A DNA stretch of 64,000 nt from Sphagnum compactum (GCA_965153455.1 OZ234494.1:27023354-27087353); one strand, 5' to 3'; counted from the first letter of the stretch, positions 24,613 through 38,520 are shown. Made by a program: numbers and translations. Notes: a model not told the origin generated them from the sequence alone.

Positions 24613-26288
24613 GCCAGTTGCACAAGTCATGTGAATGTGGAGCTGTCAGTTTCTTCAACTCACTCACTCACTCAGAAAATTTGAACAAAGAAGGGGCTAG
24701 GTGTTTGCCAGGTTTGGCCTAGAATTTGAAATCTGGATGTATGCTTGACTCAGAGAGGATACTACAGAGGTACGTGGCACAACTCTTGGAAGTTCAAGAG
24801 TTGCTCATATATAAAAGGATTTGAGAGTGGCTCATGTATATAAAGAAGGATTTGAAATGGCAGTTTTGCTTCAGGTCACTCAGTGGTTATCAATGGAACG
24901 CCTCAAACAATAGCTACCAGTAAATAATGGAAACAGGCTTTGAACTCTTTGAAAAAGGTAAATATGCAGTCTGCTGTCACTCTTAAGCAAGCTGCACAAC
25001 AAAAAACAGAATGAAGAAAGGTCTTCAGGTTTTTAGACTGTTGCTGGGTGAGGATGGTTTACTTGTTGCATGATGCAAAAGAAAAGATCTCAGTTGCACT
25101 CCATCCTCCTTCAATATGAAGCTCCCACTAGACTGTGGTCTTTGTATCAAAGGTCTTCACCAATACTGGGTGTTGACTACTTCACAACCACAGCCACCTG
25201 AGTACATCTCCTCTTAAGCCTTTCATCACCTCCATCATCAATCTCTAATGAATCGCTAAATCTCTAGACATCCTAAATTGTTGTCTCCAGCACAGCGAAA
25301 TTTGATGGAGACAACCTAGAATCACCAAACGTTCTGAGAATTCTTCCCAAAATGCTGAGTAACTCACCCAAGAAAAACTGAAGCCACCAACTACACAATG
25401 CTGAAAATCAAAATCAAATCCAAGAAAAAAAAAACAAGCAGAGAAAATCATACTTAGCTTGAAGTCCTGTAGCCTTTTTGTAGTTGCATCGCCTCTACCA
25501 GCTTCCAGCCCGCGCCATTCTCCTCCATACAAAGTAAAACAACAAACATAATGCTCATCCCTAAACTTTCGCACTCTTAAAAACAAACTTATCATCACAG
25601 CGAAGATTTCTCCCAAGAAGCTTTTCTGTGAATGACTACACGACAAGACAGAAGACAGTTTTCGGCGCCATGACAATAACCCTAAAAACTCCTCATCCAC
25701 CCATACTTTTCTGTTACATGCGTTCTTTCGAAGTGGGTTGAGAAATAATGAGGTGAACATAGAAAACAGTGCTATTTTAGGACAAATTTTTATTGTAGAC
25801 TAAGTGCGGATGATCGCTTCATTTTGGAATTTTGATTCTTCATTTCTCTCTTTGGCGAACTTTCGCCACTAAAAAAAACTCCTTGCTAGTAGGCAGAAAT
25901 GACAACAGCCTCCTCGCTCTCCAGGACACAGTCATTGATAGAGAGATACCAACAAGAAACACTCGCTGGTAACCAAGTGCAGTGCCTGCGGCTTCTCTAG
26001 TACTACTTGTCATGACTAGACACAAACAAGAAATGTGTGCTGGTTACGTACGTCAAGTGGTGGACGACTGTATTTTCTCCCTATTCATGCGTAACAAGTT
26101 TGACGTCCAATATTCATTCATTGCTTCCTCCCCAGGATATAATGCCCTCCCCGCGACACCTTCCGACATCGTCAAATCCACTCTCCGCGTCTGGTCTCAC
26201 TTGCGTCATTGCATAGCAGTCTCTATTCTTGTTCATTTGAATTTTCGTACCACCTTCTAGGTCACCCCGCCCCTAGAGTTTTGTCGAC
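24613..26288. other. Dabb to lectin interval in unit B, no gene
   Basis: This matches 11145-12808 of unit A with small indels. The minus-strand open frame at 25245-25760 is longer than its A equivalent, but replacements and an indel against A argue against protein selection. Confidence 0.5.
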
Positions 26289-26562
26289 ATGTCTTACACA
26301 ATACACATGATTTATATCCAGACGAAACAGCATCCACTTTACAGCATCGTGGCACAACTACAAGAGGTGATATTACGCCACAGCTACCGATACGGGCGTG
26401 CCGATTCACCCCGAATACTGCAACGCCGATTACCCGAGATATGAGATGTTGTGGAAGCAGTTGGCCGAACTCGACAAGACTACGTTCACGGGCGTTCAGA
26501 TCGAGGTTCATTACTACAAGGAGGACGACCATACCCTTTGGGTCAGAATCGCCATCAACTAA
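26289..26562 (+). pseudogene. Fungal fruit-body (Agaricus bisporus-type) lectin relic, copy B
   Basis: This copy matches 12809-13217 but lacks 135 bp of A (12873-13007), joining AGCATCGTGG straight to CACAACTACAAG. The N-terminal MSYTIHMIYIQT and the C-terminal GVPIHPEYCNAD...IEVHYYKEDD are recognisable in different frames, and the middle of the lectin fold is gone. The stop after NYKR seen in A is also here, so part of the decay came before the duplication and the deletion after it. The TATA region differs too: A reads GGCTATATAATG while B reads AGGATATAATG. Confidence 0.75.
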
Positions 26563-29500
26563 ACGTAATAGTTTCTCTCTGTCATGCTTGCCTTGGTCTT
26601 CGTCCTCTGGTGTTCTTCATCCTCGTTCAGATAATACGAGTTGCTTTACTTGTTGAATGTAGCACGTGCGTGGTGTTTGTCCAAATAGACAATTGTAAGT
26701 CTGTAACTTAGGTTTCGGTACGTGAGTGCTGGCAGCTGAGTAGAGTCGAGATGGCGACAAAAGAGGATTTGGCAAGATGTCAGTACAACAAGTGTGTTGA
26801 GTGTCGTGTGAGAGAAGCTCAATAATCAAGAGATAATAAAATATATGTTATGTATGTCTGATTGTACATCTACGTCGAAACATTCTCAAATTTAGATGCA
26901 AAGTTTGACCGTTGCAGTGTGTCAAACTGGAATCTCTTGTAGCTGAATTTCCACCAAGGCATTGACCATTTTCCAAATGAGAGGCATCTTCTTCAGGAGA
27001 AAGTTCTAACAGACGTGACCATACTACAAGGTCATAGCTGAATACTGATTGGCCAATTTTCTGAGTGCCATCATCCACCACTGGTCATTACGCATTACGC
27101 TTTGTCTTTTTGAGCAATTCTAAGATTACACACGTTTTCTAACAACTCGTGAAAACCAAATTGGCAATCTGCTGATAGGATTTCGTTATAACCTCCCTGA
27201 ACTTTTTAATGGATTTTGTGGTGGTATGTGGACCTTTTCCAATATTTCATGCACCTTGTTGTACGTGTACACCATTCTATAATCTGACCTCTCTTCTGCC
27301 CATGTACTTCGTGATCAGTCTCTGGATGTCAGATTCAAACGTTCAAGTGCTGGCAACCCATAATTAAGGACGTGAAGTAGAAGGTGTGTTGAGATCATGT
27401 ACGCCAACCCAAAGGATGAGGATGAGAACTTTGTCCCTGTAGTAGTCTTCCATGCATTTAATCCTAGCTCACTCCCAACTCGGTAACAATAGCCATGCCC
27501 CAAAACAAGAACAGTTTAAAACCCCCCACTGACGGGCAAGGGCCGTGTTTGCGGGAGGCGGCACGGGACAATATGAAACATGAAAATTGGGTGCCCTGTA
27601 CACACATTGTGTTTGATGTGGGGACGTGGGTTGAATTTTGGGTTGAAAATGAGATGCAGGATGACATGTACATAGTATATTGAATGTGTTGAGTGAGGTA
27701 GAGAAGGGAGATTTTAGCTATATTTGAGGTCTTAGTTAAACTTTTGTTCCACAATGTGAAGTAAAAAAACGAATCATCAGATTAAAATTTCACATCCTCA
27801 TAGCTTTTTGATATATAAGAAATTCAATCAAAATCAAGCAAAGGATGATGAGATAGCAAAGGTAGAGTTAGGTTCTACAATTTTGAACAAATGTTGCCAG
27901 ATTGAATTTGAAGCTTTACTGGCCCTAAAAGAAATATTAACATGAAAGTTTTTGAATGAGAAGGTGAAGATGAGGATCCTTGTTAATAGGCAGCAAATTA
28001 CAAAAGATCTCAACATTAGAACTCCTTGGTCAGATTTAGTAATGAGTTTGTACAGTCAACCCAACAGAATAGGAAGATTGTTTAGAGGGTAGGGTTTGGC
28101 AGCCTCCATCACACAAGGGAAAGTGACTACAAGATTTTTTTTGACAAAACCCCCCCTCCCTTGCCCCCCTCTAAATCTACTTGGGTTTGCCCAAGTAGAA
28201 ATGACCAGAAAGATACTGAATTTGTGCACACACCTGAGAAGAAGAATATCCAAAATATGTTTTTTTTGTTGTTGTGAAGACCCAGTCAAAATGTGAAAAA
28301 AAAAGGGCAACAATGGCATTATTTAAGTATTTAGGGATCCATTTATGTATCATGGTTTGAAAATTGCTGGCTCCAGACCATGGCATTGTATTTTTGAACA
28401 TCTGTCATGTGCACATAGAGAATTGTTGTGGTTGTGTCCATGTGGCTTAGGGAACTTCAAACCACCAAAGCGATAAGCACATTGGGAACTTGGGGAATAT
28501 CATTATGTGGGAACACATAAATTAAAGAATTCTATGCCCAAATTCCCCCCCTACCCTGCCCAATGAGCCCTCGTGAGTGCATGTTTAGCTGCCTCATTGG
28601 TTGGTTACATGCAATTTTTTGGGGTTGTCTCATCATTTTTGGCCTAAACTGCAAGAGTAGTACCTTAGCAACTTTGACACATGTATGTTGAATAAATAAC
28701 TAATTTTGAAATTTTAATTTTGATTACTAAAATATTCTTGAAGATTCAATATTTTCCTTGACAAAATTTTTGTTCCTTGCAAATTACAATTTTTGAAATT
28801 TTAAACATTTCTTAAAGTAGTATAATTAACATGGAAGCTGCAAAGGTACTATGGTAATGCCCCTTTGGAAAAGGGTGGGTACCTATTGTAGGATTTCCCA
28901 CTATTTTAAATATTACAAATATCCCATGCTCAGACTAAATCAAGGTCTTTGAATTCAAATCTAACATTTTTGGCATGTGATATGCCCACTGATAGGCCTC
29001 ACTCGGCATGATGAAGGTACCACCTTGGGTGCTGGTTCAAGGTGGCCATTGGGTGCTTCCCCCTTCACTCCCCGCTGCTGGAGATTCCTACAGAGCAACA
29101 AATAAATGTCAGTCGCCTCTAACTGACCTCGAAAACCTTTTGTACAAGTGCAGAAGTATCCAGACCTGGTCCTGAACACATTAACTCTCTACAACTCCAA
29201 CTGCCCTGGTGTGGGTGGAACCGAAAAAAAGGAAGGTACACCAAATACACACAGAGTACCTGATTCTTTCTTATGAACTGAAATTGTTCAATACTTCAAC
29301 AAAAATTACATCTTGATAAAGAGGAAACACACTCCTTAATTCACTTCTTCTTGCAGTGATTTTGAATTGGACATTAATCTAAGACTGATGATGAACCTTG
29401 GTAATCTTTGAAGAGGATTCATCACAAACAAGTGTTGCTCATCAGGAGACTCTCTGGGATTCTTCAACTGAACACTGCCTTCCCATGGGTAACAAATGTC

Positions 29501-29629
29501 TGGAGCTCCCAATATCCCGGGTACTCAACTAAGGATTGACTCAAATATACTGAATTTGCGTATGAATCTCACAACCGACCAGGGGGCCAAAATTTGAAAC
29601 AAAATTCATCTCAAGAAATAATAGGGGAT

Positions 29630-29918
29630 ATTATATCATAAGTTCTTGGTTAAAAAAAACCACCAAATCTTTTAGAATTTTGGGGTGGGGGGGGGGGGGG
29701 AATTTCATCACATTTTAAGTTTTGGAGTGGTTCATGCAAGTTTTTTTTACAGTTTTGACATTAAGAAAAAATGTTGTTGCCAATTAATGTTATATCTTTT
29801 TCATGACAATCACAAACAATGCTAGGGTAAACATATCCATCATTGAACACAAGTTGATAACCTAACACATATTCATCTTCGTATTTATCATTTTTTGTCT
29901 TATTTTAAATGATCTTCA
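29630..29918. other. Unit B-only block with a 14-G run
   Basis: A passes directly from AATAATAGGGGAT to ATGATTATGAGTATATC. B has about 290 bp between the two, including GGGGT followed by 14 G at 29687-29700. Confidence 0.7.
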
Positions 29919-31299
29919 TGATTATGAGTATATCAAGCTCGACTATATATTTCTGAACTAGGAAGACAATTGAACATATCCATAAAACAAAATGCTTGAA
30001 AAAATGCATTAAACCTTTTACTTTTAGATCTCATCTATTTTTCATTTCTTACTTGTTTTGAGTGATCTAAAAAAATATGAATGCATCAATTTGAGCTTTA
30101 CAATCTTCTTTCGACTCCAAGTGCAATTGAGTTATGTCTAAAGATCTTTAGCTCCAACGCTTACTTTGCCAAACCAAACATTTATCACTCCAAACTAAAC
30201 ATTATTTCCAAGCCACGTATCTCATTCTTTGTCCATTTTGAGCAATCATTACCATGATGGGTGCATCAAGTGAAGGTCCACAATACCTCTTTTAAGTCCA
30301 AACATAATCAAGATATGTCTAAAAATTTTGAACTTTTTGAAAATCGAAACGTTCAAACACCAACTTATCTACCCTCCCTCCAAAAACTAAAAAAAACCCA
30401 CAATTGAATGGGCTATATGGTACATGTTAGTGCAACTACACTATAAACCAACAATATTTTGGATTCCCCCATAAGATTTTTGGGATATTCGTTTCTTATT
30501 TTATTTGTTATTAATTTGAACTTGTGATAAAGGGTTGACCTTTTCTTTATTAAATGTTGTTGTTACTATGTGAATTGAATACCTATCAAAGTTCATTTTT
30601 GGGGACTTCATTCCCATATTGATAAAATGTTGTTATGTTTGAACTTGGAACTTGTCATAAGAAGGTAAACCCATTCCATAATATTTGAGTTTTATTGTTG
30701 GGTGGTATGTGATACATGTGATTTATGAAATTCATATTTTGGGGAATTTCATGGAACATTTCATATTTTATCTATCATTGGTTTGAATGAATGTTGGTTC
30801 ATGTTTTTCTTTTAAAAAAATTTACGTGTAATAATTGTTTGAATAGGGTGTTTGTGAAAAAAATTTAATGACATGAAGCACTACAAGAAAAACATTTATT
30901 TTTGATTGGTCTCTATAACTAAATTTTAGTTGCAAGTGACATTTGTGACTAAAATTTGTTTATTCAACTTGAACAAGTGACATACAATATTAATTGCAAA
31001 CAACAAAGGGGTATTGGATGAAAGAAAAAGTCAACAAATACAAGTTCATCCTTTCACTCCATTGTATACATATTGTCACATGCGATTAAAATGCAACAAT
31101 TTTGGTCAATATTGAGTTCAAATGATGTGCTACCACATATTCCAATATTTAAATATTTAAAATACATATTATTACTATTTTGAAATAATTTGGGATGTTC
31201 AGTTCACATGCTTGCATTATTTATATTATAACATGTGGTCCAATGTAAATATATCATGTGGCATTTAAAAATGAATTTAATACAAAATATTAATATTAT

Positions 31300-31480
31300 G
31301 TTGGTAGGTACTTAGGTAGATACATAAGTAGGTGTTTACAAACTTAAACTACATATACCTACCTAACTATTTTTTAAAAAGGTAGGTAGGTAGGTCCTCA
31401 TATAAGTAAATATTTAAGTAGCTACCTATTTAAGTCAACCTAGGTGGGTAGATCAAACTAAGCACTACTTAATTAGGTAA
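31300..31480. repeat. TAGG/CCTA tract with hairpin potential (B)
   Basis: This is the counterpart of 17855-18190, with CATATACCTACCTAACTA and AAAAAGGTAGGTAGGTAGGT as arms. The sequence between them and the shared AGGTGGGTAG word is shorter than in A. Confidence 0.6.
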
Positions 31481-32236
31481 ATGAATAAGTTGGAGAAGTA
31501 AATAGTTTATAATTGTGCATAATTTTTCTTCTTGTTTTGGATTAAACCTTTCAATTGCCTCATCTTATTTGCACACATTTTTTTAATGTGAAATTGGATG
31601 ACCACAACCCTTGTTTATATAATGTTCAATTTAGGAATGAAAGACAAACAATATGGGCTAACAAACCCCTTAAATTCTCCTCATGTTTTTTGTTCTTAAT
31701 TTTTAGATTTCTAAGCAATTCACCAAATAATTAGATAATGAATAAATTTAACATATATTTAAAATATAAATTATACATTACAAATATTAAGTATTCATTA
31801 TCAACTATTTAAATAATTATTAATTTCTTAATATTTAACTAACGAGTTATATAGTTACTCACAAGTTGTCAATACATAACAATAGATAAATAAATAATTA
31901 ACATATTTTAAAGTATTTCCTTACTATTAAAAATATGCTTGAATTATAGATAATATAATTAACGTAAAAAAATTATTATTCTCCTAAAATTATTATCATA
32001 AATAATTATTTTAAAATTAAAAATAATGGACTAATAATTGTTATTAGGAAATAAATTACTGCACACATTATTTATTTTAAAAGTAACATTAAACTAAGTA
32101 CTATAATTTCTATATAACTACATTTATTATTTTAAAAATTGTTATTTGTCAAGTAGATTTATTTTTCAATTGGTAATTAATAACTATAGATACAATAATC
32201 TTTTGAACATATATTTATAATTTTAATTAATGTAAT

Positions 32237-34527
32237 ATTATTATAAAAATATTTATCAGAGATACGTAACTAAATAAATAAATAAATAAATAAAATTACT
32301 GTATAATTTCCTACAATTACAATCATTACAATAAATTTTTCAATGACATTATAAGTTTTACAAAATTTTAATTCAGATTTAAAGTTATAAATTATAAATT
32401 GTGGATAATAATGTTCAATTTAAAAATGATTATGAATGTAATATAATTAATTCTTATCTGAAATAATTACAATGATTTTACAGTAATGTAACATTAATTA
32501 GAATAATTGATTTATTTTATTATAAGAATATAAATTATATAATATAAAAATTTAAATTGTAACAATAACTATTTAGTGTAACCTATAATTCATAAATAAA
32601 ATAATTTATAATAATTTATTAAAGTGATATATTATGTACAAGTAGTTATAAGAACTAAATATTTTAATGAAATTATGATTATTATAGAAACTTAAATAAA
32701 AAATAAATTTATAAAATATAAATTACAGATTATTACAATAAAGTTTAACTTTAAGTTAATGATGCAAGTACTGTAATTCTAACTTACAAATAAATGAAGT
32801 AATTACAATGATTTTATGCTACTATAAAATTATTATTATTATTATAAAATGTTATGTTTTTATATTAAAATTTTATTGTAAATAAGTAAATAATGAGTAA
32901 TACATAAAATTATGTATTGTATCTTTTTTAAAAATATAATAATTACATCAACTTTTCTTATTATTTTCAGATTATTATTAAAACTTGAAATGAAATTCTC
33001 AGTTATAGGACAATGATAACTTTTCAATTATGGATATGAAATTTAGTTATTATCATTAAAATATAATGTTTTATGATTGCCAACTACCATTTTAAGTAAT
33101 GTGAAAATTTATGTTGTACTAATATTTATTCATTTAAAATAAGCAGTCATAAATAATTAGTTAAAAATTATTTTAACTAAATCTAAATGAATTTTTCAAT
33201 AAAATATTCTAAAATTTTATTATGTAGTAACAATTATATATTGTAAGTAAATAATTAAATATTCTAATATAATGGAATGTAATTCTTACATTTGTGAAAA
33301 TTATTCTAGTATGCTGGAATGTAATTATTACAATTAATAGTGGAAATATTTTAATTTTTAAAAATATTTAAAATTAAAATTATGAATAATTAAGCTGATT
33401 TATAAATTATGTGTCTATTACAATTAATGGATAGGTAAAAAACGTATTGTGATTTTATAATAATCATACATTAATTGCAGTAAATTTATTTTTATTAAAA
33501 AATTAAAAAATATTTTTTATAATAATCTATTTTGGAATATATTTAATTTATTTGAAATTGTAAGTAATTTAAAGTAATGAAATTAGTATAATTACAATAA
33601 TCATATTAATGACTTACATAAAAAAAATACTATGAATATTTTGAATACTAATTTGAAATATAAATTAAAAGTTATGAACATTAAGTTTAGTTGTAAATCA
33701 AATAATTATTGTAATTAATGTATATAGACATATGTTGACTTTGACTAAGCATCACTTACGATTCATGGGACTTTAGATGGCTATTCTTATATGATAAATC
33801 CAACCTATATAGATGTAAAACAATTTAATTGTAAATTAATCGTATGCTAATTGTAAATGATTGACATGATGTTAGCATGATGTTACACTAGTTGCAAAAG
33901 GCAAAAACTTAATTGCAAAACCAAATAATTGTAGGTAGTTATAAATATGTTGATCACATGTTGGTCTTTTTCTTCTAATGCATTAGTAATTATAAGCATT
34001 GTTTACTTTTTTGGCCTTCAAATTGTGAAAAAAAAACTAAAAATGGACATATTTTTAAACAATGTTATTGTCAATACGTTGATATACATATACAAAAAAA
34101 TTAGGATCAATCTAATGAATAAAAAAAGACATAACGCACAATTGTGAAATCCATTCGTATATCACAAAAGGCTTTTGTTTGTTTGTGATCACACCATACA
34201 CTAACCCTCTTAAATCATGGGCCCTATGCTATGCTTTTAGTATGACCAAAGAACTTTCAATAAGGCAATGTGCTTGTTTAGCAATTTTCATACAAATAGA
34301 GAAAAACTTATTGAATTTATACAATATTTGTCTATTAAAATTAGTTCAATTTTGAAAAATGATTTTGCTATAATAATTCTAACATGACACCCACTTCAAC
34401 CAAAATAATATTAAGCTTGGTGACCTTATAAAAGGTTTAATTTATACTTGGCCATTACCACAAAGTTTCAACTAATTTTAATGCAATCACAATGAAAATA
34501 ATCATGATGCCCACTATATGGTCTAAC
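32237..34527. other. AT-rich block present only in unit B
   Basis: Comparing TTTTAATT (18973 in A, 32221 in B) with TTCCTTTGTCATGAAC (18996 in A, 34535 in B) shows 2.29 kb extra in B. The block is nearly all A and T up to about 33720, rich in TAATTATTAT-like words, then a little less extreme. It has no terminal repeats or clear target duplication that I can see. It may be an insertion in B or a deletion in A. Confidence 0.8.
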
Positions 34528-34881
34528 AAAAAATTTCCTTTGTCATGAACACTGTTGGTTTTAATAAATTGTGATTTTATTGATTTCATGTATGAATAGT
34601 AATATCTTTCTATCTTTTGAGACATTTAAATTCTCTATTTTGTTGTAAATATAGTATAACACATAACAAAATCAATTCTACATTTAAGGTCAAGTAATAA
34701 AAGTTGAATGCTTACTATTTTAAATATTATGAAGATTAAAAAGATCATTAAACAACATCATTACACTTGATAATTTGATGTAGGAACATTTATTGCCATC
34801 TTAAATTATAAAGTTTTTAATTTTTTAATTTGTACATAAAAATATTTTTTAAAGTATATCAAAACTAATAAAATCCAATTT

Positions 34882-35953
34882 ACTTCCAAGAAGCACATTT
34901 GAGGCATAATAAGCTAATTTAATATGTTAAAAAAATTATCACCTAAATTATTGGATTCATGTTAGATTTACAAAATTTCAAAACAATGTCTATACATTCA
35001 TACCATTTCACCAAGTGTTATTTGTGAACATAGTTTCATCTTGCTTTGAATAAAAAACTTGGCAAGTCATACCTTTTCCTTAAATATCTTGATATACAAC
35101 CTCTTAAATTTTGATATATCAATTACAACAAAATTTCCAAAGTTTGATTCTTAAAAAATTATGACAAAATAACCAATAACCCTTTAGAAGCATGGGTATT
35201 GACCATTCTATAAAACATCAGAAAATTTCAAAAGTGTCTTTAGAAGGCACTATACATCAATCAATAGCCCTCTTAGAAAAGTAAAAAAGGTATTAACAAT
35301 AGGAAGGAGACTATGCCTATTGATAAGCATATCCACTCTTCAAGAGTAGTTGTAAATCCCCACCCACTTCTCATGGCTCATGGTCTATGTATGTTTATGT
35401 ATAGAGGATCGACATGGCAATAAGTTATTCCCTTAGTGGAAAGCATGGGATACAAACAATAATTCCTATTTGTCATGGTTTATATATGGTTATGTAGAGA
35501 GGAATCGTAAGGCAATAAGGTATTTGCTTGGTGGAAGACATGGGAAACAAGCAATAACATGAGTTCCCTATGGCGTTAAACAAATGAATATTCTACCTCT
35601 CTTCTACATAAACAAAGGACATAAGGAATGTGCCAAAACCTTGTTTATTAATTGGAGGAACATTGCATGTAAGCAATCCAACCCTTTAAAATCTTATCTT
35701 CTTGCAAAATGAAAACAAGTGAGTTAATCAATATTTTATGTATATTTTTGTAGTGCAATGGATGGAACCATAAAGATTATCTCATACATGTGTCAAAAAT
35801 AATCAACTAACGTTGGATGGGTGTCACCTTGGGTGCATCAAACAATTGGAAAAAAACAATCATTTATTTTGTTTGCAATGTTAAGTCAAAGGGTTTAAAT
35901 TCATGTGTTCTTGTGAATTTCACCCAAGTTGACACCCTTTTGCGAGAACTACC
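34882..35953. other. Second block present only in unit B
   Basis: A reads on from AAAATCCAATTTA to AAGAATTGAACC within about 25 bp (19331-19370), while B has roughly 1.06 kb more between the same anchors. Inside, about 35365-35565, lies a two-copy direct repeat of roughly 95 bp (TCATGG...GGCAATAAG...CATGGGA.ACAA.CAATAA). No terminal repeats or coding frames were found. Confidence 0.75.
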
Positions 35954-37142
35954 ATAAGAATTAAACCATGGAAGGTGAAAGCATGCTAAAATATACAATT
36001 AAATGTCTTTGATTTAGAATGGAATAAAAATAGATTGTTTTGGCCAAAAATAGAAGAAAGTAGATTTAGATTTTATTTAAATTTCGTTTTGAAACCACGG
36101 TGTTTTTTATTGGGTTTATATTAAGTTGAATACAAAATTTGAAATTTTTTGGAATAATAAAAGTAATGAACAAATACTTTTGAATTTGATTGGTCAATAT
36201 AGTGTTCAAAATTACTTTTTCATTAGTTTAATGAATTATGCATAAATGTCCTATAGTTTGAAATTAATAGAATTGGATTTTTTTTTGAAATTGTATTCAC
36301 ATTCAAATTCTTGTTAATATGTCATAAAAAGGGCATTTGTGGCGACTTCCATTCAACAATGATTACTTATTATTCCTTTCATGAAATTCTCAGCATGTTG
36401 CTTTTGTTTTTAATCATATGTATGTTAACTATTTGAACAAACTCAATTGAAGCAAGGAGAATTTTACATCTTTGACAAGATTAGTTAGAAGGGTGGAATC
36501 CTTTCAACATTTCATAACTTACTATTCAAGGACTTAAAACTAAAATAAAAATTGGAACCAACAATTTATTGCATGTAGAGTTTACCTTTTATGGTATGTT
36601 CAAACTTGAAACAAAAAATTCCCTTATTGGAACTACATTTACATGCATGTTTTTTTTAATGAAACATGGCAATCTATAATATGCACAATATTTCAAGTGT
36701 CATTCAAATGATGGGTAAAGTTGAAAACATAATTATGCAATCATTGACATTGAAAACTTGATTGAAAAATACATTAAAATAACTGACCTTATTTACGAGG
36801 GTGTCAAGACACATTGAAGATTATATGTTGCATTTTTCTTTTTGTAATTTAGGGTTAAATGCAATGTGAAGCATGAAAACAACGTATTAATTCATAATAA
36901 TATCATCATATAACTATGAAAAATGATTGAAATGCTTTTAATTCACATTAGAACAATATGAACTCAACAAATTAAATGTGTACAAATATAGCTATTTGAT
37001 ATCATAAGTGTTTCACATAACAATACATGACAATAATTTTTAAACCTTGATTATTTGGTATCACATCTGAAACAACATTTGATGATGTATCAATGCTGTG
37101 GGTATTATGTAAAATTCATCACTAAAATGAGCAAAATTACTT

Positions 37143-38471
37143 TTAACCTAGAAATGGTAAGTTGCGTATCACAGAAGGGGTGCGAATGTCAAACTTGTTA
37201 GTCTGCCAATTCCCTATGGTGGCCACAACGGATACAACTATGCCACCAAAACTAATCATCAAACTCCCAAACCATAACAACCCACCCCATATTGATGGAT
37301 CCGTATATTTCACTAATATGATCATTAGAAATGGTTGGGTGATAACAGAAAGGAAAAAGAGGATGGGTCCGATTGCATCCAACCAACTTATTCTTAACAC
37401 ATGCCATTCAACAAGTATCGTGAATGCCACCACCACACTCCCCACCACCACCATTCCCACCATCTCTGCATTTTCACAAATTCCGCGATCCTGATTTGAC
37501 CACTGAGTAGACTCACATTGATGTAACATGTCTTGTTCTTGTGTAGGGTTCAAGTATATGACAAGGGGAGTTTGACAAATCACACCCAGACTATGAAGAA
37601 CAGAATGAACAATGACCAACATGCTAAAAGCAAACCCTACGGCTTCTATAGGACTCACTGGCAAATGATGAATTGCTCTATAAACAATAGATGTAACATA
37701 TCCTATTGCCTGCAAACCAATTATAAGTGTTGCTATACCACTCCTACCATCTACAAACCGAAGTTGCTTATAGTTAGGAAGGATACTACTTTCCAATAAT
37801 GCCAATTTCCCTGCTTCTGTTAGTACCATCAAGCATGAATTTTCAGCCGTCTTCTGCCCAAGGGTCAAAGCATCGGCCATAGTATCCCGCTCTCCTGGAA
37901 TACTATTTGTTTCGAAATGTGTAGATGGTACCGTGGTTGAATCACTCATTCCTAGCACAATGTAAGTATTTGCTACTATTCTTGTATTCTTCAAGAAACC
38001 TGGTGGTTGGTTGATCCCAAACAATATAACAAGGATGTCGTCTATGACCCTCCTTAACTTATTAGACATAGACATGGTATCTGCTGCTAGTTCAGGTTTG
38101 GCTGACCTTCTAAGGATTTGGCGAAATCTCAAAGTGCAGGACAAATTTCGGAAAATTCCAGCAATTTCAAACAATGGGGCCAACGGTGCATCTACAAGGA
38201 GGTGCCCCAACCTCGTGAGCAAAGAAGGGTCTCCACTCACCGAGGCGGATGCTTTAGAGGCAGGCCATGCATCGGCCATCAAGCTGAAGAACGCGAAAGC
38301 GGCACCCCACAGTGTGGTTGCTAGCTCTCGCGAACACAAGGATGACGATGATGATGATGCAGACGGGGACGAAGCCGATGGCTCGGGTGCTAACTCACGA
38401 GCAGCTACAAAAGTGGACAAACAAGTAGCCACAATGACGCCTTGGATCAGCAGCAGCGCTTTCAAATCCAT
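37143..38471 (-). CDS. Multi-pass membrane protein of unknown function, copy B
   Basis: This is the paralogue of 20560-21894, with 442 codons, the same ATG context, signal peptide, serine-rich stretch and five C-terminal membrane segments. Its TATA box is at 38521-38527. Most of the gene matches A closely at the DNA level, including the block around ILPNYKQLRFVDGRSG. Two patches differ abruptly: one right after the WPASKA motif (B 38134-38253, residues about 75-114 of A) and one between the last two membrane segments (residues about 380-404 of A). The reading frame survives both, so the changes are not simple decay. Function is unknown. Confidence 0.85.
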   Translation of the reverse strand: MDLKALLLIQGVIVATCLSTFVAARELAPEPSASSPSASSSSSSLCSRELATTLWGAAFAFFSLMADAWPASKASASVSGDPSLLTRLGHLLVDAPLAPLFEIAGIFRNLSCTLRFRQILRRSAKPELAADTMSMSNKLRRVIDDILVILFGINQPPGFLKNTRIVANTYIVLGMSDSTTVPSTHFETNSIPGERDTMADALTLGQKTAENSCLMVLTEAGKLALLESSILPNYKQLRFVDGRSGIATLIIGLQAIGYVTSIVYRAIHHLPVSPIEAVGFAFSMLVIVHSVLHSLGVICQTPLVIYLNPTQEQDMLHQCESTQWSNQDRGICENAEMVGMVVVGSVVVAFTILVEWHVLRISWLDAIGPILFFLSVITQPFLMIILVKYTDPSIWGGLLWFGSLMISFGGIVVSVVATIGNWQTNKFDIRTPSVIRNLPFLG

Positions 38472-38520
38472 GTTATTAGAGCTGATCACCCGGGGATTGC
38501 ACGAACGTGAAGTCAACCCG

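Larger units (their letters stand above)
26563..37142. other. Lectin to membrane-protein interval in unit B, no gene
   Basis: This matches 13218-20559 of unit A, expanded by blocks at 29630-29918, 32237-34527 and 34882-35953. Only short chance open frames were seen. Confidence 0.5.

Noticed and set aside
25245-25760. 171-codon minus-strand frame in unit B
   Set aside because: The A counterpart is interrupted, and changes between copies are mostly amino-acid replacements and an indel, with no coding bias.
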